A stretch of 64,000 nt of DNA from contig OX638294.1 in NCBI GenBank assembly GCA_951812325.1, positions 2,962,001-3,026,000 on the forward strand. The letters are read 5' to 3'. Positions 25,854 through 36,632 of this stretch are shown here, piece by piece (position 1 is the first letter of the stretch; every line of letters starts with the position of its first letter). This DNA is from an uncultured Thermoanaerobaculia bacterium. GTDB taxonomy: Bacteria > Acidobacteriota > Thermoanaerobaculia > Multivoradales > Multivoraceae. Below the pieces are notes generated by a model. The model did not search any database. It saw only the letters and a program-made list of their open reading frames with translations, and was not told where the DNA came from. The position numbers and the translations under genes were made by a program.

Positions 25854-28114
25854 GATGGGTGCTTCAGGTCAGGGTTGGCGCCGCTGTCCTGCGGCAGTTC
25901 GATGGCGAAGGTCGTGCCGCGCGGCTGGTTGTCCTCGATCCGGATCGAGCCGTTGTGATCGCTGACGATCCGCTGGACGATAGCGAGCCCGAGCCCGGAA
26001 CCGCGCCCCTTGGTGGAGAAGTAGGGCAGGAACAGTTTCTCGCGCGCCGCCTTCGGAACGCCGCTGCCCGTATCGCTGACCGACAGGTCCAGGATGCCGT
26101 TGCTGCGGCCGGCGCGGACGGCGACGCGTCCGGGTGGGGTGGTGGCGGCGATCGCGTTGTCGAGCAGGTTGACGAGAGCGGAACGCATCTGGTCCGCGTC
26201 GAGCGTGGCGTGCAGGCCGTCGGTCCCGGCCTCGACGCGGGCTTCTACCCGGACACCCGGTTTCAGCTCGCGGTAGAGATCGACGGTCTCCGCGATCAGG
26301 CGTCCCACGTCGACGTCGCGGGGCTGGGGCCGGCGCATGCGGGCGTAGCGCGCGAACTCGTCGACGAGGTTCAGCATGTTGCCGACCTCGCGCACGATGA
26401 TGGAAGAGCCCTCCTCGATCGTGGTTTCCAGGCTCCTGTCGTTGTTCTTCGCCTTGCGCAGCATCCGCTCGGCTGCCAGCCTGATCGGCGTCAGCGGGTT
26501 CTTGATTTCGTGCGCGATGCGGCGCGCCGCCTCGGTCCAGGTGGCGGCTTTCTGGGCGTCGAGCAGGGCGGTCAGATCCTCGATCACGAGGACGTGGCCG
26601 AGAAACTCGAAGCCGCCCCTGCCGTTCGGGGCACGCAGGGGACTGGTCTTCACCTCAAGCGTCTTCCAGTCGTCCCTGCTGCCCAGACTGACCTCGCGGC
26701 GGGTCGGCGCAGCTTGCGGTCGGCGCGGCCCGGCGCCGTCCGGCAGGTCGGCGAAGACAGCTTCGATTCCGTGGTCGGGCTGGAGCTCGCCCAGTGCTTC
26801 CGGCGGCGCGCCGGCGAGTGGCGTGTCCGCCGGCAGGCCCAACATGTCGAGGGCGGCGCGGTTGCAGGTCAGGATCCGGCCGTCGCGATCGAGCGAAAGG
26901 ACGCCTGCGGGACCACTCTCCAGCACCGCCTCGATCCGCGCGCGCTCGGCGTCCAGACGGCGATTCGTCGCGATGAGATCGCGGTTCGAGTCCTGAAGCG
27001 CGTCCGTCATGCGATTGAACGAGTCCACGAGCACCTGGACCTCATCGTCGGCGGCCGCTTCGACGCGGTGTCCCAGATCGCCGCCGGCGATGCGCCGGGT
27101 GCCGTCTGCCAGCGCTTCGATCGGTCCTGTCACGCGGCCGGCGAGATAGAGGCCGACCCAGCAGGAGACGAGCAGGATGCACAGGGTGACGGTGAGGAAC
27201 AGGAGCCAGTACGCGGCCCGTATCTCGTCGCGTTGGGCGTGCAGTTGCCGCCGCGACTGGTAGGCGCCGACCAGGGTTTCCGTGTTGCCGGCGAGCTCGG
27301 CGTCGAGCAGCCTGCCCGCGACGGCCACGGTGGATTCGGTGGCGCCGTCCGTGGCCGCGGCGGCGAGGATCAGGCGTTCCTCCCGGCCGGAGACCTGACC
27401 TATGGCGCGCGCTGCGCCGGTACGGATCGCTTCCAGCAGCATGCCGCGCGTCGGCTCGGGCACCTCGGACAGGGTCTGCGAGTTGACCGTGGCGTGAAGG
27501 AACGTCGTGTCCCGATACACGGCGAGGTAGTCCAGGTCGTCCGCGGGCAGGGCCTCGCCGAGGGCGCGCAACAGGCTGCCCCTGCCTCTGGGGTCGTCGA
27601 GGTCGAAATCTGCGGTGTCGCGGAGGAAGCGGTCCGCGTCGCGCAGCAGCTGGTCCTGGTGAGTGGAGGTGAGCGCCTGCGAGACCTGGTTCGCCGGTTC
27701 CAGGAGGTCGTCGATGTCGGTGCGGAACATGCGGTCGATCGAGCCCTGGAGGAGTTCCGTCGCGTAGGCGAACAGGACCAGTCCCGGAATCAGGGACAGG
27801 CCGATGTAGGTCAGGATCAACTTGGTTCGGAACTTGGCGCCGAGGCGCTGCCGTCGCCGCTCGATCCACAGCTTGGTCAGATTGCGGACGAGAACGAAGA
27901 CGACGATCAGAATCAGCACCACGTTCAGGTTGCGCAGGGCGAACAGGAGAATGCTGTTGTTGAGAACCGTGGGATCGATCTCGCGGCCGCGCTGGAGCGC
28001 GTAGTAGCCGGCCGTCGGCGCCGCCAGGGCCAGCACCAGCAGCCAGACCAGGAAGCGGTTGCTCTTGATCAGTTCGCGCAGCGAGCGCGGCGGGGCGGTC
28101 GGCGATGTGGTCAC
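25850..28114 (-). CDS. ntrY: NtrY-like membrane histidine kinase
   Basis: 754 residues, GTG start. Two N-terminal membrane helices (FLVWLLVLALAAPTAGYYAL; LRNLNVVLILIVVFVLVRNL), a third at about 88-105, a large periplasmic or extracytoplasmic sensing region to about 290, another helix (AYWLLFLTVTLCILLVSCWVGLYLAG), HAMP (about 320-375), PAS (about 395-500), HisKA with phospho-His near 533 (ARRIAHEIKNPLTPIRLAAERM) and HATPase motifs (LVNLLDNAIAATTP; DTGSGVPKAAREKLFLPYFSTK; GSGLGLAIVQRIV). It partners the adjacent NtrX-like regulator. The gene follows the DUF4390 gene after one base. Confidence 0.9.
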   Translation of the reverse strand: MTTSPTAPPRSLRELIKSNRFLVWLLVLALAAPTAGYYALQRGREIDPTVLNNSILLFALRNLNVVLILIVVFVLVRNLTKLWIERRRQRLGAKFRTKLILTYIGLSLIPGLVLFAYATELLQGSIDRMFRTDIDDLLEPANQVSQALTSTHQDQLLRDADRFLRDTADFDLDDPRGRGSLLRALGEALPADDLDYLAVYRDTTFLHATVNSQTLSEVPEPTRGMLLEAIRTGAARAIGQVSGREERLILAAAATDGATESTVAVAGRLLDAELAGNTETLVGAYQSRRQLHAQRDEIRAAYWLLFLTVTLCILLVSCWVGLYLAGRVTGPIEALADGTRRIAGGDLGHRVEAAADDEVQVLVDSFNRMTDALQDSNRDLIATNRRLDAERARIEAVLESGPAGVLSLDRDGRILTCNRAALDMLGLPADTPLAGAPPEALGELQPDHGIEAVFADLPDGAGPRRPQAAPTRREVSLGSRDDWKTLEVKTSPLRAPNGRGGFEFLGHVLVIEDLTALLDAQKAATWTEAARRIAHEIKNPLTPIRLAAERMLRKAKNNDRSLETTIEEGSSIIVREVGNMLNLVDEFARYARMRRPQPRDVDVGRLIAETVDLYRELKPGVRVEARVEAGTDGLHATLDADQMRSALVNLLDNAIAATTPPGRVAVRAGRSNGILDLSVSDTGSGVPKAAREKLFLPYFSTKGRGSGLGLAIVQRIVSDHNGSIRIEDNQPRGTTFAIELPQDSGANPDLKHPS

Positions 28115-28115
28115 G

Positions 28116-28730
28116 TCAGCGGGCTCGCGTGCCCTGGCCGCTGCGCCGGAACGGAGGGAAGGGCCGGGTCTGGGCCCAGGCGGTGTGGACCCGGTCCGGT
28201 ATCAGGCCGAGGCGGGTTCGCGACCGGAGTTCCGCGCGTACCCGGAGGACGAACTGTCCGGCCTGGTCGTCGTCGATCTCGATCGAGGGCAACTCGTCGA
28301 AGACCGTCATGGCGTGCTCGAGGTCGGCGGCCGAGGTCACTCCCCGACTTGCGTAGAGTTCGCCGTCGCGCTTGAAGTTGACCAGGTACTCCCGGGTGAG
28401 CGCGTTGTACATCGCCACCACCTGCAATCGGGTCACGCCGATCCGCTTGTCGAACCAGTGCCGGCGCAGTCTCCGGACCTCGATGTCGTACGTGAAGCCC
28501 GTCGGCAGACCGCTCTCGATCTTCTCCCACGTCCTGGCGTCGAAGGCGTGGTCGAGACGAAAGCCGACCAGCAACGCGGCTCCGTCGCGAACCACGGAGA
28601 GGGCGGCGATGCCCGCCTTGGGGTTGCGGACGGCAGCCTCTCGAGGGGACTGGGCGGCGACTACGTCGGCGCCCAGGACGCTCGACAGGCTGAGCGCGAA
28701 GATCAGCCGCCCCGCCCACGGGACTCTCAT
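28116..28730 (-). CDS. Exported DUF4390-type protein
   Basis: 204 residues. A signal peptide (VPWAGRLIFALSLSSVLGADVVAAQ) precedes a single domain with ALLVGFRLDHAFDARTWEKIESGLPTGFTYDIEVRRLR and a conserved-looking WFDKRIGVTRLQVVAMYNALTREYLVNF. This matches DUF4390 as I remember it, a family found next to NtrYX-type kinases. The stop is one base from the ntrY start. A plausible role is as a periplasmic partner of the NtrY sensor domain, inferred from conserved neighbourhood only. Confidence 0.65.
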   Translation of the reverse strand: MRVPWAGRLIFALSLSSVLGADVVAAQSPREAAVRNPKAGIAALSVVRDGAALLVGFRLDHAFDARTWEKIESGLPTGFTYDIEVRRLRRHWFDKRIGVTRLQVVAMYNALTREYLVNFKRDGELYASRGVTSAADLEHAMTVFDELPSIEIDDDQAGQFVLRVRAELRSRTRLGLIPDRVHTAWAQTRPFPPFRRSGQGTRAR

Positions 28731-28809
28731 GCGGGCGACACTACCAGCCCGGCGGTCCCTTGATGATGTGGTTGGCGTTGCGCGCCGCGTCGGGCCGCTG
28801 GATTCGTCG

Positions 28810-29817
28810 TTACTGCGGCGGACCGGCCAGGAGCGGAGTCCAGGCCGACGGTTGCTGCGGATCGTGGGGCAGGGGGTCCACCTGCGGCGGCAGCTCCTCG
28901 CCGATCACCCAGGTCCAGCACTGGGGATTGGCGACCAGCTCCCTGAGCAGCTCGTAGTGGAGCTGGTGGCCGCCGCGAAGGACCTCGAAGTGGCCCCAGA
29001 TGGGCGCGCCCAGCAGGGTGAAGTCGCCGATCGCGTCGAGCGCCTTGTGCCGCACGGGTTCATCCGCGTAGCGGAGACCGGTGTTCAACGCTCCCTCGTC
29101 GCCGAACACGATGCAGTTGTCGACCGAGCCGCCGAGTCCCAACCCCGCGCGCTGCATCTGCTCGACGTCGATCTCGCGGCAGAACGTTCGTGCAGGCGCC
29201 AGTTCCCGCTCGAAGCTGCGCTGGTCGACTTCCAGTTGCAGCCGCTGCCGTCCCACGACGCAGCCCGCGAAATCGATCGTGTAGTCGAGGCGCAGACCGG
29301 GATAGGGCGAGGCGCGCAGCCACTTGTCGTCACGCTTGAACTCCAGGACGGAGGTCATCGCCAGAATCCGCCGGTCGGCTTTCTGCCGGCGAACCCCGGC
29401 CGCCTGCAGGAGCCGGACGTAGGGCAGCGCCGAACCGTCCAGGATCGGCACCTCGGGACCATCCACTTCCACGATCAGGTTGTCGATGCCGAGGGCATAG
29501 ACGGCGGCGAGCAGATGCTCCACCGTGGACACGGTGATGTCGTCGCGACCAAGCGTGGTGGCCAGCTCGAGCGAACTGACGTTCGTCATGTCGGCCCGGA
29601 TCTCGACGCTGCGGGCGTCGGTACGGCGGAACCGAATGCCGCTTGCCGCCGGCGCCGGCAGGATGCGCAGATTCGTGTCCTTGCCGGTGTGGATGCCCAC
29701 GCCGGAGATGGCGGCGGGCCGGCGGATCGTCTGCTGCCGGAAGAGGAGGTCGCGGGTGCTCTCGGATCGGGAGACACGGCCTCGGCCGCCGTTTGCTCCG
29801 TTGGCGCGCTTGCCCAT
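28810..29817 (-). CDS. lpxC: UDP-3-O-acyl-N-acetylglucosamine deacetylase
   Basis: 335 residues from the ATG at 29817; the open frame extends upstream without support. It performs the first committed step of lipid A synthesis and is zinc-dependent. Motifs: GVGIHTGKDTNLRILPAPA, the zinc His in ITVSTVEHLLAAVYALGIDN, VDGPEVPILDGSALPYV, and the second ligand set HKALDAIGDFTLLG with the catalytic region HFEVLRGGHQLHYELLREL. The first 25 residues (MGKRANGANGGRGRVSRSES) are an unusual Gly/Arg-rich extension. It is the only lipid A gene here away from waaA-lpxK. Confidence 0.93.
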   Translation of the reverse strand: MGKRANGANGGRGRVSRSESTRDLLFRQQTIRRPAAISGVGIHTGKDTNLRILPAPAASGIRFRRTDARSVEIRADMTNVSSLELATTLGRDDITVSTVEHLLAAVYALGIDNLIVEVDGPEVPILDGSALPYVRLLQAAGVRRQKADRRILAMTSVLEFKRDDKWLRASPYPGLRLDYTIDFAGCVVGRQRLQLEVDQRSFERELAPARTFCREIDVEQMQRAGLGLGGSVDNCIVFGDEGALNTGLRYADEPVRHKALDAIGDFTLLGAPIWGHFEVLRGGHQLHYELLRELVANPQCWTWVIGEELPPQVDPLPHDPQQPSAWTPLLAGPPQ

Positions 29818-30030
29818 CGGCAAGGGTGGTAGAGCACGGATCGTGCCAGTCGTTGCCCTGCCGGGGCTTGGGCGCTTCGGGTTTTCCCGTGGTTCCTCGC
29901 GCCTGCAAGGCCTGCTCTGCCTTTTCCGTATGGACCGATATGGATTCGCCGTCCCCGCGGTTGCGTCTTCCACGATTCAAGTTGTGGCTTTCTGGTCACA
30001 CATCTGTGGCTATCGCGTCGCGGCCGCACA

Positions 30031-30181
30031 GGGGCCTCCCGCCGCGCGGGGGGCAGACCTGGCCTACGCCTCCACGCGGCAGTACCAGCCCGGGGCCTCC
30101 CGGCGCGCGGGGGCAGGCACCGTGGCGCGGCGTGTCCCCGTTGGCCAGCCAGGGGGCCTCCCGGCGCGCGGGGGCAGGCAC
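30031..30181. CRISPR. Three-repeat CRISPR-like mini-array (type I-E geometry), no cas genes
   Basis: Three 29-bp repeats start at 30031, 30092 and 30153, exactly 61 bp apart, leaving two 32-bp spacers (30060-30091 and 30121-30152). Repeats 2 and 3 are identical; repeat 1 agrees for the first 22 bases except one and diverges in its last seven. The repeat (GGGGCCTCCCG... ending GCAGGCAC) is partly palindromic around CGCGCG, and its complement begins GTGCCTGCCCCCGCG, loosely like I-E repeats. The 29+32 geometry is the I-E hallmark. No cas gene lies in the window. The rest of the 513-bp lpxC-smpB gap holds only a small element fragment (about 30238-30265). Confidence 0.5.
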
Positions 30182-30330
30182 CCGCACTGGAGGCGATTCG
30201 TTCATTCCGTCCGGCAGCGTTGCTCTCCGGTCGGGCAGGACCCGATATGCTCCCTTGCCGCGCCTTCCGCCGCTTCGACAGCGGCGGTGGCGCGGGTGCA
30301 GTTCCTGGGGCTGCCGGGGGATGGAACCGT

Positions 30331-30842
30331 ATGGCCAAGCGCACCAAGCGACAGTTGCCGGACGGTGGTCTGCCTCTGGCCGTGAATCGAAAGGCGAGGC
30401 GGGAGTATCAGGTACTGGAGCGCTTCGAGGCGGGCATCGAACTCCTGGGTACCGAAGTCAAGTCGATCCGGGGCGGCAAGATCCAGCTGCGGGACAGCTA
30501 CGTCGGCTTCCGGGATCATGAGGCCTGGCTGCTGGACGCCCACATTTCGGCCTACAGCCATGGCAACCGGGAGAACCACGAGCTGGAGCGGCCCCGCCGC
30601 CTGCTTCTGAAGCGGCGCGAGATCGACCGTCTCTTCGGGCGCACCCGCGACCGCGGTTTGACCGTGGTGCCGCTGTCCGTCTACCTGAAGGGCAACCGGA
30701 TCAAGGTCGAGCTGGCCCTGGCCGAGGGCAGGAGGCTGCACGACAAACGGCAGCGAGAGCGTGAGAGAACCCTCGATCGGGAGGCCCGCGAGGTGTTTCG
30801 GGGCCGCCGGCGGATGCGCGCAGGTTCATCGGAGCACGGTCC

Positions 30843-30846
<4 letters not shown>
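30331..30846 (+). CDS. smpB: SsrA (tmRNA)-binding protein SmpB
   Basis: 171 residues from the ATG at 30331. It escorts tmRNA to stalled ribosomes. Motifs: [70 protein letters not shown] and the [24 protein letters not shown] segment that leads to the basic tail. The C-terminal 20 residues ([13 protein letters not shown]) extend the usual end. The stop overlaps the uvrA GTG, so the two are coupled. The tmRNA gene ssrA was not found in the neighbouring gaps. Confidence 0.95.
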
Positions 30847-33689
<2,843 letters not shown>

Positions 33690-33709
33690 AGGGGGCCGGA
33701 GAGGAGGCC

Positions 33710-35203
33710 GTGGCCGCTTCGAACCCATCCTCCGACCTGGCGGGCCGCCGCCAGCGCCTCCAGCTCGAGACCCTGTACGACCTGGTGGTGGCGCTCTACT
33801 CTCACGAGTCGGAGCAGGAGCTGCTCGACGATCTTCTGCAGAGGGTGTGCACCGTGGTCGATCCGGCGGCCGCTGCGGCGGTGACTCGAGACCGCTTCGG
33901 CGTCGCCCGTGCCGCCGCCACGGTCGGATTCGGCAGTCGTCCACCGTCGGCCGAGGTTCTTCTCGCCGGCCCCCTGTGGCACGACCTGCTGGCTCGGGAC
34001 GAGACCGTGGCGCGTACCGGCGGCAAGCTGGCGGACCGGGAGTTCCGTTCTCTCGTGGCGGCGCCGCTCAAGTCGCGCGACTCGCTGCTCGGTTTCGTGG
34101 CGGTGCTCGACAAGGAAGCACGCGGCGCCGGCAACCCGGGGTTCAGCGACGGAGACCAGCGCTTTCTCCGGTCCGTCGCCGCGTTGGCCGGTGTCGCTCT
34201 GGACGGTCTGCGCCAGGTGGAGCGTCTGGTTGTTTCGCGTGAACGTCTGGCCGAGGAGAACAAGCTGCTCAAGGAGCGCCTGGACGATCTCGCAGAGGTC
34301 GGGGGTCAACGGATCGTGGCCCACGCGCCGGCGATGCGGCGCATCCTGGGAGTCATCGATCGGGTCGCGCCGCGCGGCGTCACCGTCCTGCTGCACGGAG
34401 AGAGCGGGACGGGCAAGGAGCTCATGGCGGCGCTCCTGCACCGGCGGTCGGAACGCTCGGGGCCACTGGTGGCGGTCAACTGCGCCGCGCTTCCCGAGAG
34501 CCTGCTGGAGAGCGAGCTGTTCGGCATAGAGGGCGGCGTGGCGACGGGTGTGCGGGCTCGCCTGGGCCGCTTCGAACTGGCCGACGGAGGCACCCTCTTC
34601 CTCGACGAGGTGGCCGATCTCGATGTGGCTTCGCAGGTCAAGCTGCTGCGGGCTCTCCAGGAGCGTGAGATCGTTCGCGTCGGCGGTCACCAGGCGATCC
34701 CCGTCGACACGCGTGTGATCTCCGCGACCCATCAGCCTCTGGAGCAGCTGGTGGCCGAAGGCCGTTTCCGGGAGGATCTCTACTACCGTCTGAAGGGGAT
34801 CAGCGTCGAGTTGCCTCCGCTGCGCGAGCGTCGCCGGGACATTCCGCACCTCGTGCGGTACTTCGCGGAGCGGTTCTGCGACCGGGAAGCGGTGGAGTTG
34901 CCGCAATTCGACCGTGGAGCCCTGAACCTGCTTCTGGCCCATGACTATCCGGGCAACGTCCGGGAGCTCCAGAACATCGTCGAGGGCGCCGCCTCGCTGG
35001 CCGACGGCGCCGTCGACGGGTCGCTGATCCAGTCGCTGATCGGAGGCGCTGCGGCAGGATCGCAGGGTCCCGAACCGCTTGACCTGGACACCGTCAAGCG
35101 CCGCCATGTTCGGAGGGTCATCGGGCTGACCGGAGGCAACAAGAGCGCCGCAGCCAAACTGCTCGGCGTGCACCGCCGGACGCTTTCTCGCGGTCGCTAC
35201 TGA
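33710..35203 (+). CDS. GAF-domain sigma-54 activator-like protein with altered GAFTGA loop
   Basis: 497 residues, GTG start. GAF domain at about 20-170 ([51 protein letters not shown]), a coiled-coil linker ([21 protein letters not shown]), AAA+ domain with Walker [19 protein letters not shown] and Walker [13 protein letters not shown], and a C-terminal Fis-like helix-turn-helix ([23 protein letters not shown]). The sigma-54 contact loop reads GVATGV where GAFTGA is expected; the Thr is kept. There is no receiver domain, so the GAF probably senses the input. It lies directly upstream of a strong -24/-12 promoter and two palindromes. Confidence 0.85.
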   Translation: MAASNPSSDLAGRRQRLQLETLYDLVVALYSHESEQELLDDLLQRVCTVVDPAAAAAVTRDRFGVARAAATVGFGSRPPSAEVLLAGPLWHDLLARDETVARTGGKLADREFRSLVAAPLKSRDSLLGFVAVLDKEARGAGNPGFSDGDQRFLRSVAALAGVALDGLRQVERLVVSRERLAEENKLLKERLDDLAEVGGQRIVAHAPAMRRILGVIDRVAPRGVTVLLHGESGTGKELMAALLHRRSERSGPLVAVNCAALPESLLESELFGIEGGVATGVRARLGRFELADGGTLFLDEVADLDVASQVKLLRALQEREIVRVGGHQAIPVDTRVISATHQPLEQLVAEGRFREDLYYRLKGISVELPPLRERRRDIPHLVRYFAERFCDREAVELPQFDRGALNLLLAHDYPGNVRELQNIVEGAASLADGAVDGSLIQSLIGGAAAGSQGPEPLDLDTVKRRHVRRVIGLTGGNKSAAAKLLGVHRRTLSRGRY

Positions 35204-35295
35204 TCCGCCTCGGGCCGGATCCCGACTCGAACGCGGCGGCCTCGCGCGTTGCGCGCGCCGGGTTGGTGTGGACCCGCGGTCCGTGCATCGGTTAT

Positions 35296-35330
35296 GGGGC
35301 AATATGGCCCTGTCCGGGGCGAAATGTCCC
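35296..35330 (+). promoter_or_regulatory. Two phased palindromes, putative activator-binding sites
   Basis: GGGGCAATATGGCCC (35296-35310) and GGGGCGAAATGTCCC (35316-35330) share the pattern GGGGC-N5-GKCCC and start exactly 20 bp apart, about two helical turns. Each is an imperfect palindrome. They lie about 190 bp upstream of the -24/-12 element, the usual distance for enhancer sites of sigma-54 activators, and just after the activator-like gene. A separate palindrome GGACCCGCGGTCC lies slightly upstream, around 35270-35282. Confidence 0.5.
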
Positions 35331-35503
35331 ATGCCGTTGTATGGGGTGACCTGGTGGCCGATGCCGGTTGAGTTCGGGGCCCGACAGGTAACCCCTGCGA
35401 GACATTTTGCCGCGCGCGGCTCAAGGGGCGATGGGTTGGCCCCAGCCTCCGAAACGACCGTCAGGCCTGCGATTCCGGCCCTCTGACCGGGTTCGGCCGC
35501 CGC

Positions 35504-35519
35504 TGGCAGCGTACTTGCT
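35504..35519 (+). promoter_or_regulatory. Sigma-54 (-24/-12) promoter
   Basis: TGGCAGCGTACTTGCT fits TGGCACG-N4-TTGCW at all positions except the C and G after TGGCA; GG and GC have the required 10-bp separation. The predicted start near 35531 leaves a short leader containing AAGGGAGG (35537-35544) and then the ATG at 35550. Together with the 346-bp gap around it (35204-35549), which holds only this promoter and the palindromes, this supports one sigma-54 transcription unit through 38278. Confidence 0.65.
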
Positions 35520-35549
35520 CCAGAGGAGAGGCACCGAAGGGAGGTCGGC

Positions 35550-35765
35550 ATGATGGTAGGGTCGCCGTTCAGTTTTTTGGACCGTGGGGGTACGGCTGCC
35601 TCCGGGTCGATGGCTCCGGCAGGCATTCTGTACTGGGTCTTCCGTTCGATTCCGGCAGGTGTGTTCTGGTCTTCCACGGTCGTTGCGAGTTTCGTGTGGT
35701 TCCTGCTGAACGATCAGCTCCATCCCGTCGTGATCTACTGTCTGAAGCTGTTTCTGACCGCCTAG
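35550..35765 (+). CDS. Small membrane protein, first gene of a sigma-54 unit
   Basis: 71 residues, not recognised. The ATG follows AAGGGAGG by 5 bp, an excellent ribosome-binding site, and a -24/-12 promoter lies just upstream. Residues about 21-34 (MAPAGILYWVFRSI) and 36-52 (AGVFWSSTVVASFVWFL) are hydrophobic, ending in a third apolar run (PVVIYCLKLFLTA), so it is probably an inner-membrane peptide. Codon use is less GC-biased than its neighbours. The following RsbW-like gene starts 1-34 bp after its stop. It may be a membrane sensor or anchor for the RsbW/STAS/RsbU module, which is inference only. Confidence 0.5.
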   Translation: MMVGSPFSFLDRGGTAASGSMAPAGILYWVFRSIPAGVFWSSTVVASFVWFLLNDQLHPVVIYCLKLFLTA

Positions 35766-35799
35766 GGTGGTTGCTTCGGCGCTCGTTGCTTCTTGCTCC

Positions 35800-36243
35800 A
35801 TGTCTGAGTTCGGGGTACTCGAAGAGACCCATGTGACGTTCAGGCTCGCGCCTGAAATGGAGCTCGAGGCGCGTGCCAGGGCCTGCGCGGTGGCGAAGTC
35901 CATACGGATGAGCACCGACAAGGTCGAGGAAGTGGGCATGGCGGTCGTCGAAGCGTGCATCAACGCGATCGAACACAGCGGCGCCGCCGACGGTCGGTTG
36001 CATCTCGAACTGGCGGTCCTGGGGCCGGCAGAGGCCGAGGATCCGCGGGTGCTCCGGATCACCATCCAGGACCAGGGGGTTGGATTCGATCCCTCCAAGG
36101 TGGTACAACCGAGAATCGAAGACAACCTGAGATCGATCCGGAAGCGCGGATGGGGCTTGAAGATCATCGAGGGCTTGATGGACGAGGTGAACGTGCTCTC
36201 GGGTGAGGGCGGGACGTCCGTCGTCATGTCCAAGGCGCGCTGA
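35800..36243 (+). CDS. RsbW-like anti-sigma factor / serine kinase
   Basis: 147 residues from the ATG at 35800; a GTG at 35767 would add eleven residues. A GHKL ATPase of the HATPase_c_2 type: EEVGMAVVEACINAIEHSG (N-box with Asn), ITIQDQGVGFDPSKV (G1) and RGWGLKIIEGLMDEVNVLSGEGGTSVVM (G2). Such proteins hold a sigma factor or other target and phosphorylate a STAS antagonist. The STAS gene is next and the RsbU phosphatase follows, so the three form a partner-switching module. No sigma-B-type target gene is present. Confidence 0.85.
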   Translation: MSEFGVLEETHVTFRLAPEMELEARARACAVAKSIRMSTDKVEEVGMAVVEACINAIEHSGAADGRLHLELAVLGPAEAEDPRVLRITIQDQGVGFDPSKVVQPRIEDNLRSIRKRGWGLKIIEGLMDEVNVLSGEGGTSVVMSKAR

Positions 36244-36272
36244 CGCATGCGCGAGGGAGTTGGGTTGGGTCC

Positions 36273-36632
36273 ATGACCGAGGGTCTGAAGTTGGACGTGG
36301 AACGCCGCGAGGGTCTCGCGGTGATCTACACCGACGGTTACATCAACAACCAGGGGGGCGAGGAGATCGCCGAGGCGGCCTATGCCCTGCTGGACGATGG
36401 GTACCGGACGTTGCTGCTCAACCTCCGGGGCACGAAGATCGTCAACTCGATCGGGATTTCGATCCTGATCGAGATCATCGAGAAGATGCTCGAGGTGAAG
36501 GGGCGCCTGGCCTTCTGCAATCTCACGCCGACAATCGAGAAGACGTTCCACATCATGGGCCTTGCCCAGTACTCGACGATCTGTCCGGACGAGCAGGCGG
36601 CGGTCACAGAACTTCAGTCGGGTACGTGCTGA
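36273..36632 (+). CDS. STAS-domain anti-anti-sigma factor
   Basis: 119 residues, a single STAS domain: VERREGLAVIYTDGYINNQGGEEIAEAAYALLDDGYRTLLLNLRGTKIVNSIGISILIEIIEKM. The phospho-acceptor position in the 'NSIGIS' loop carries Ser, as expected for RsbV/SpoIIAA. Its stop lies inside the first codons of rsbU (the GTG at 36626), so the antagonist and its phosphatase are translationally coupled. Expected cycle: phosphorylated by the RsbW-like kinase, dephosphorylated by the RsbU-like protein, then binds the kinase. Confidence 0.88.
   Translation: MTEGLKLDVERREGLAVIYTDGYINNQGGEEIAEAAYALLDDGYRTLLLNLRGTKIVNSIGISILIEIIEKMLEVKGRLAFCNLTPTIEKTFHIMGLAQYSTICPDEQAAVTELQSGTC

Noticed and set aside
28111..28719. 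Second long minus-strand frame inside the DUF4390 gene
   Set aside because: It overlaps the DUF4390 frame almost completely, lacks a signal peptide and has shadow-type composition.
30031..30181. Reading the 61-bp periodic region as part of a protein gene
   Set aside because: Frames across it are Pro/Gly/Arg-rich without family resemblance, and lpxC and smpB have well-supported starts on either side.
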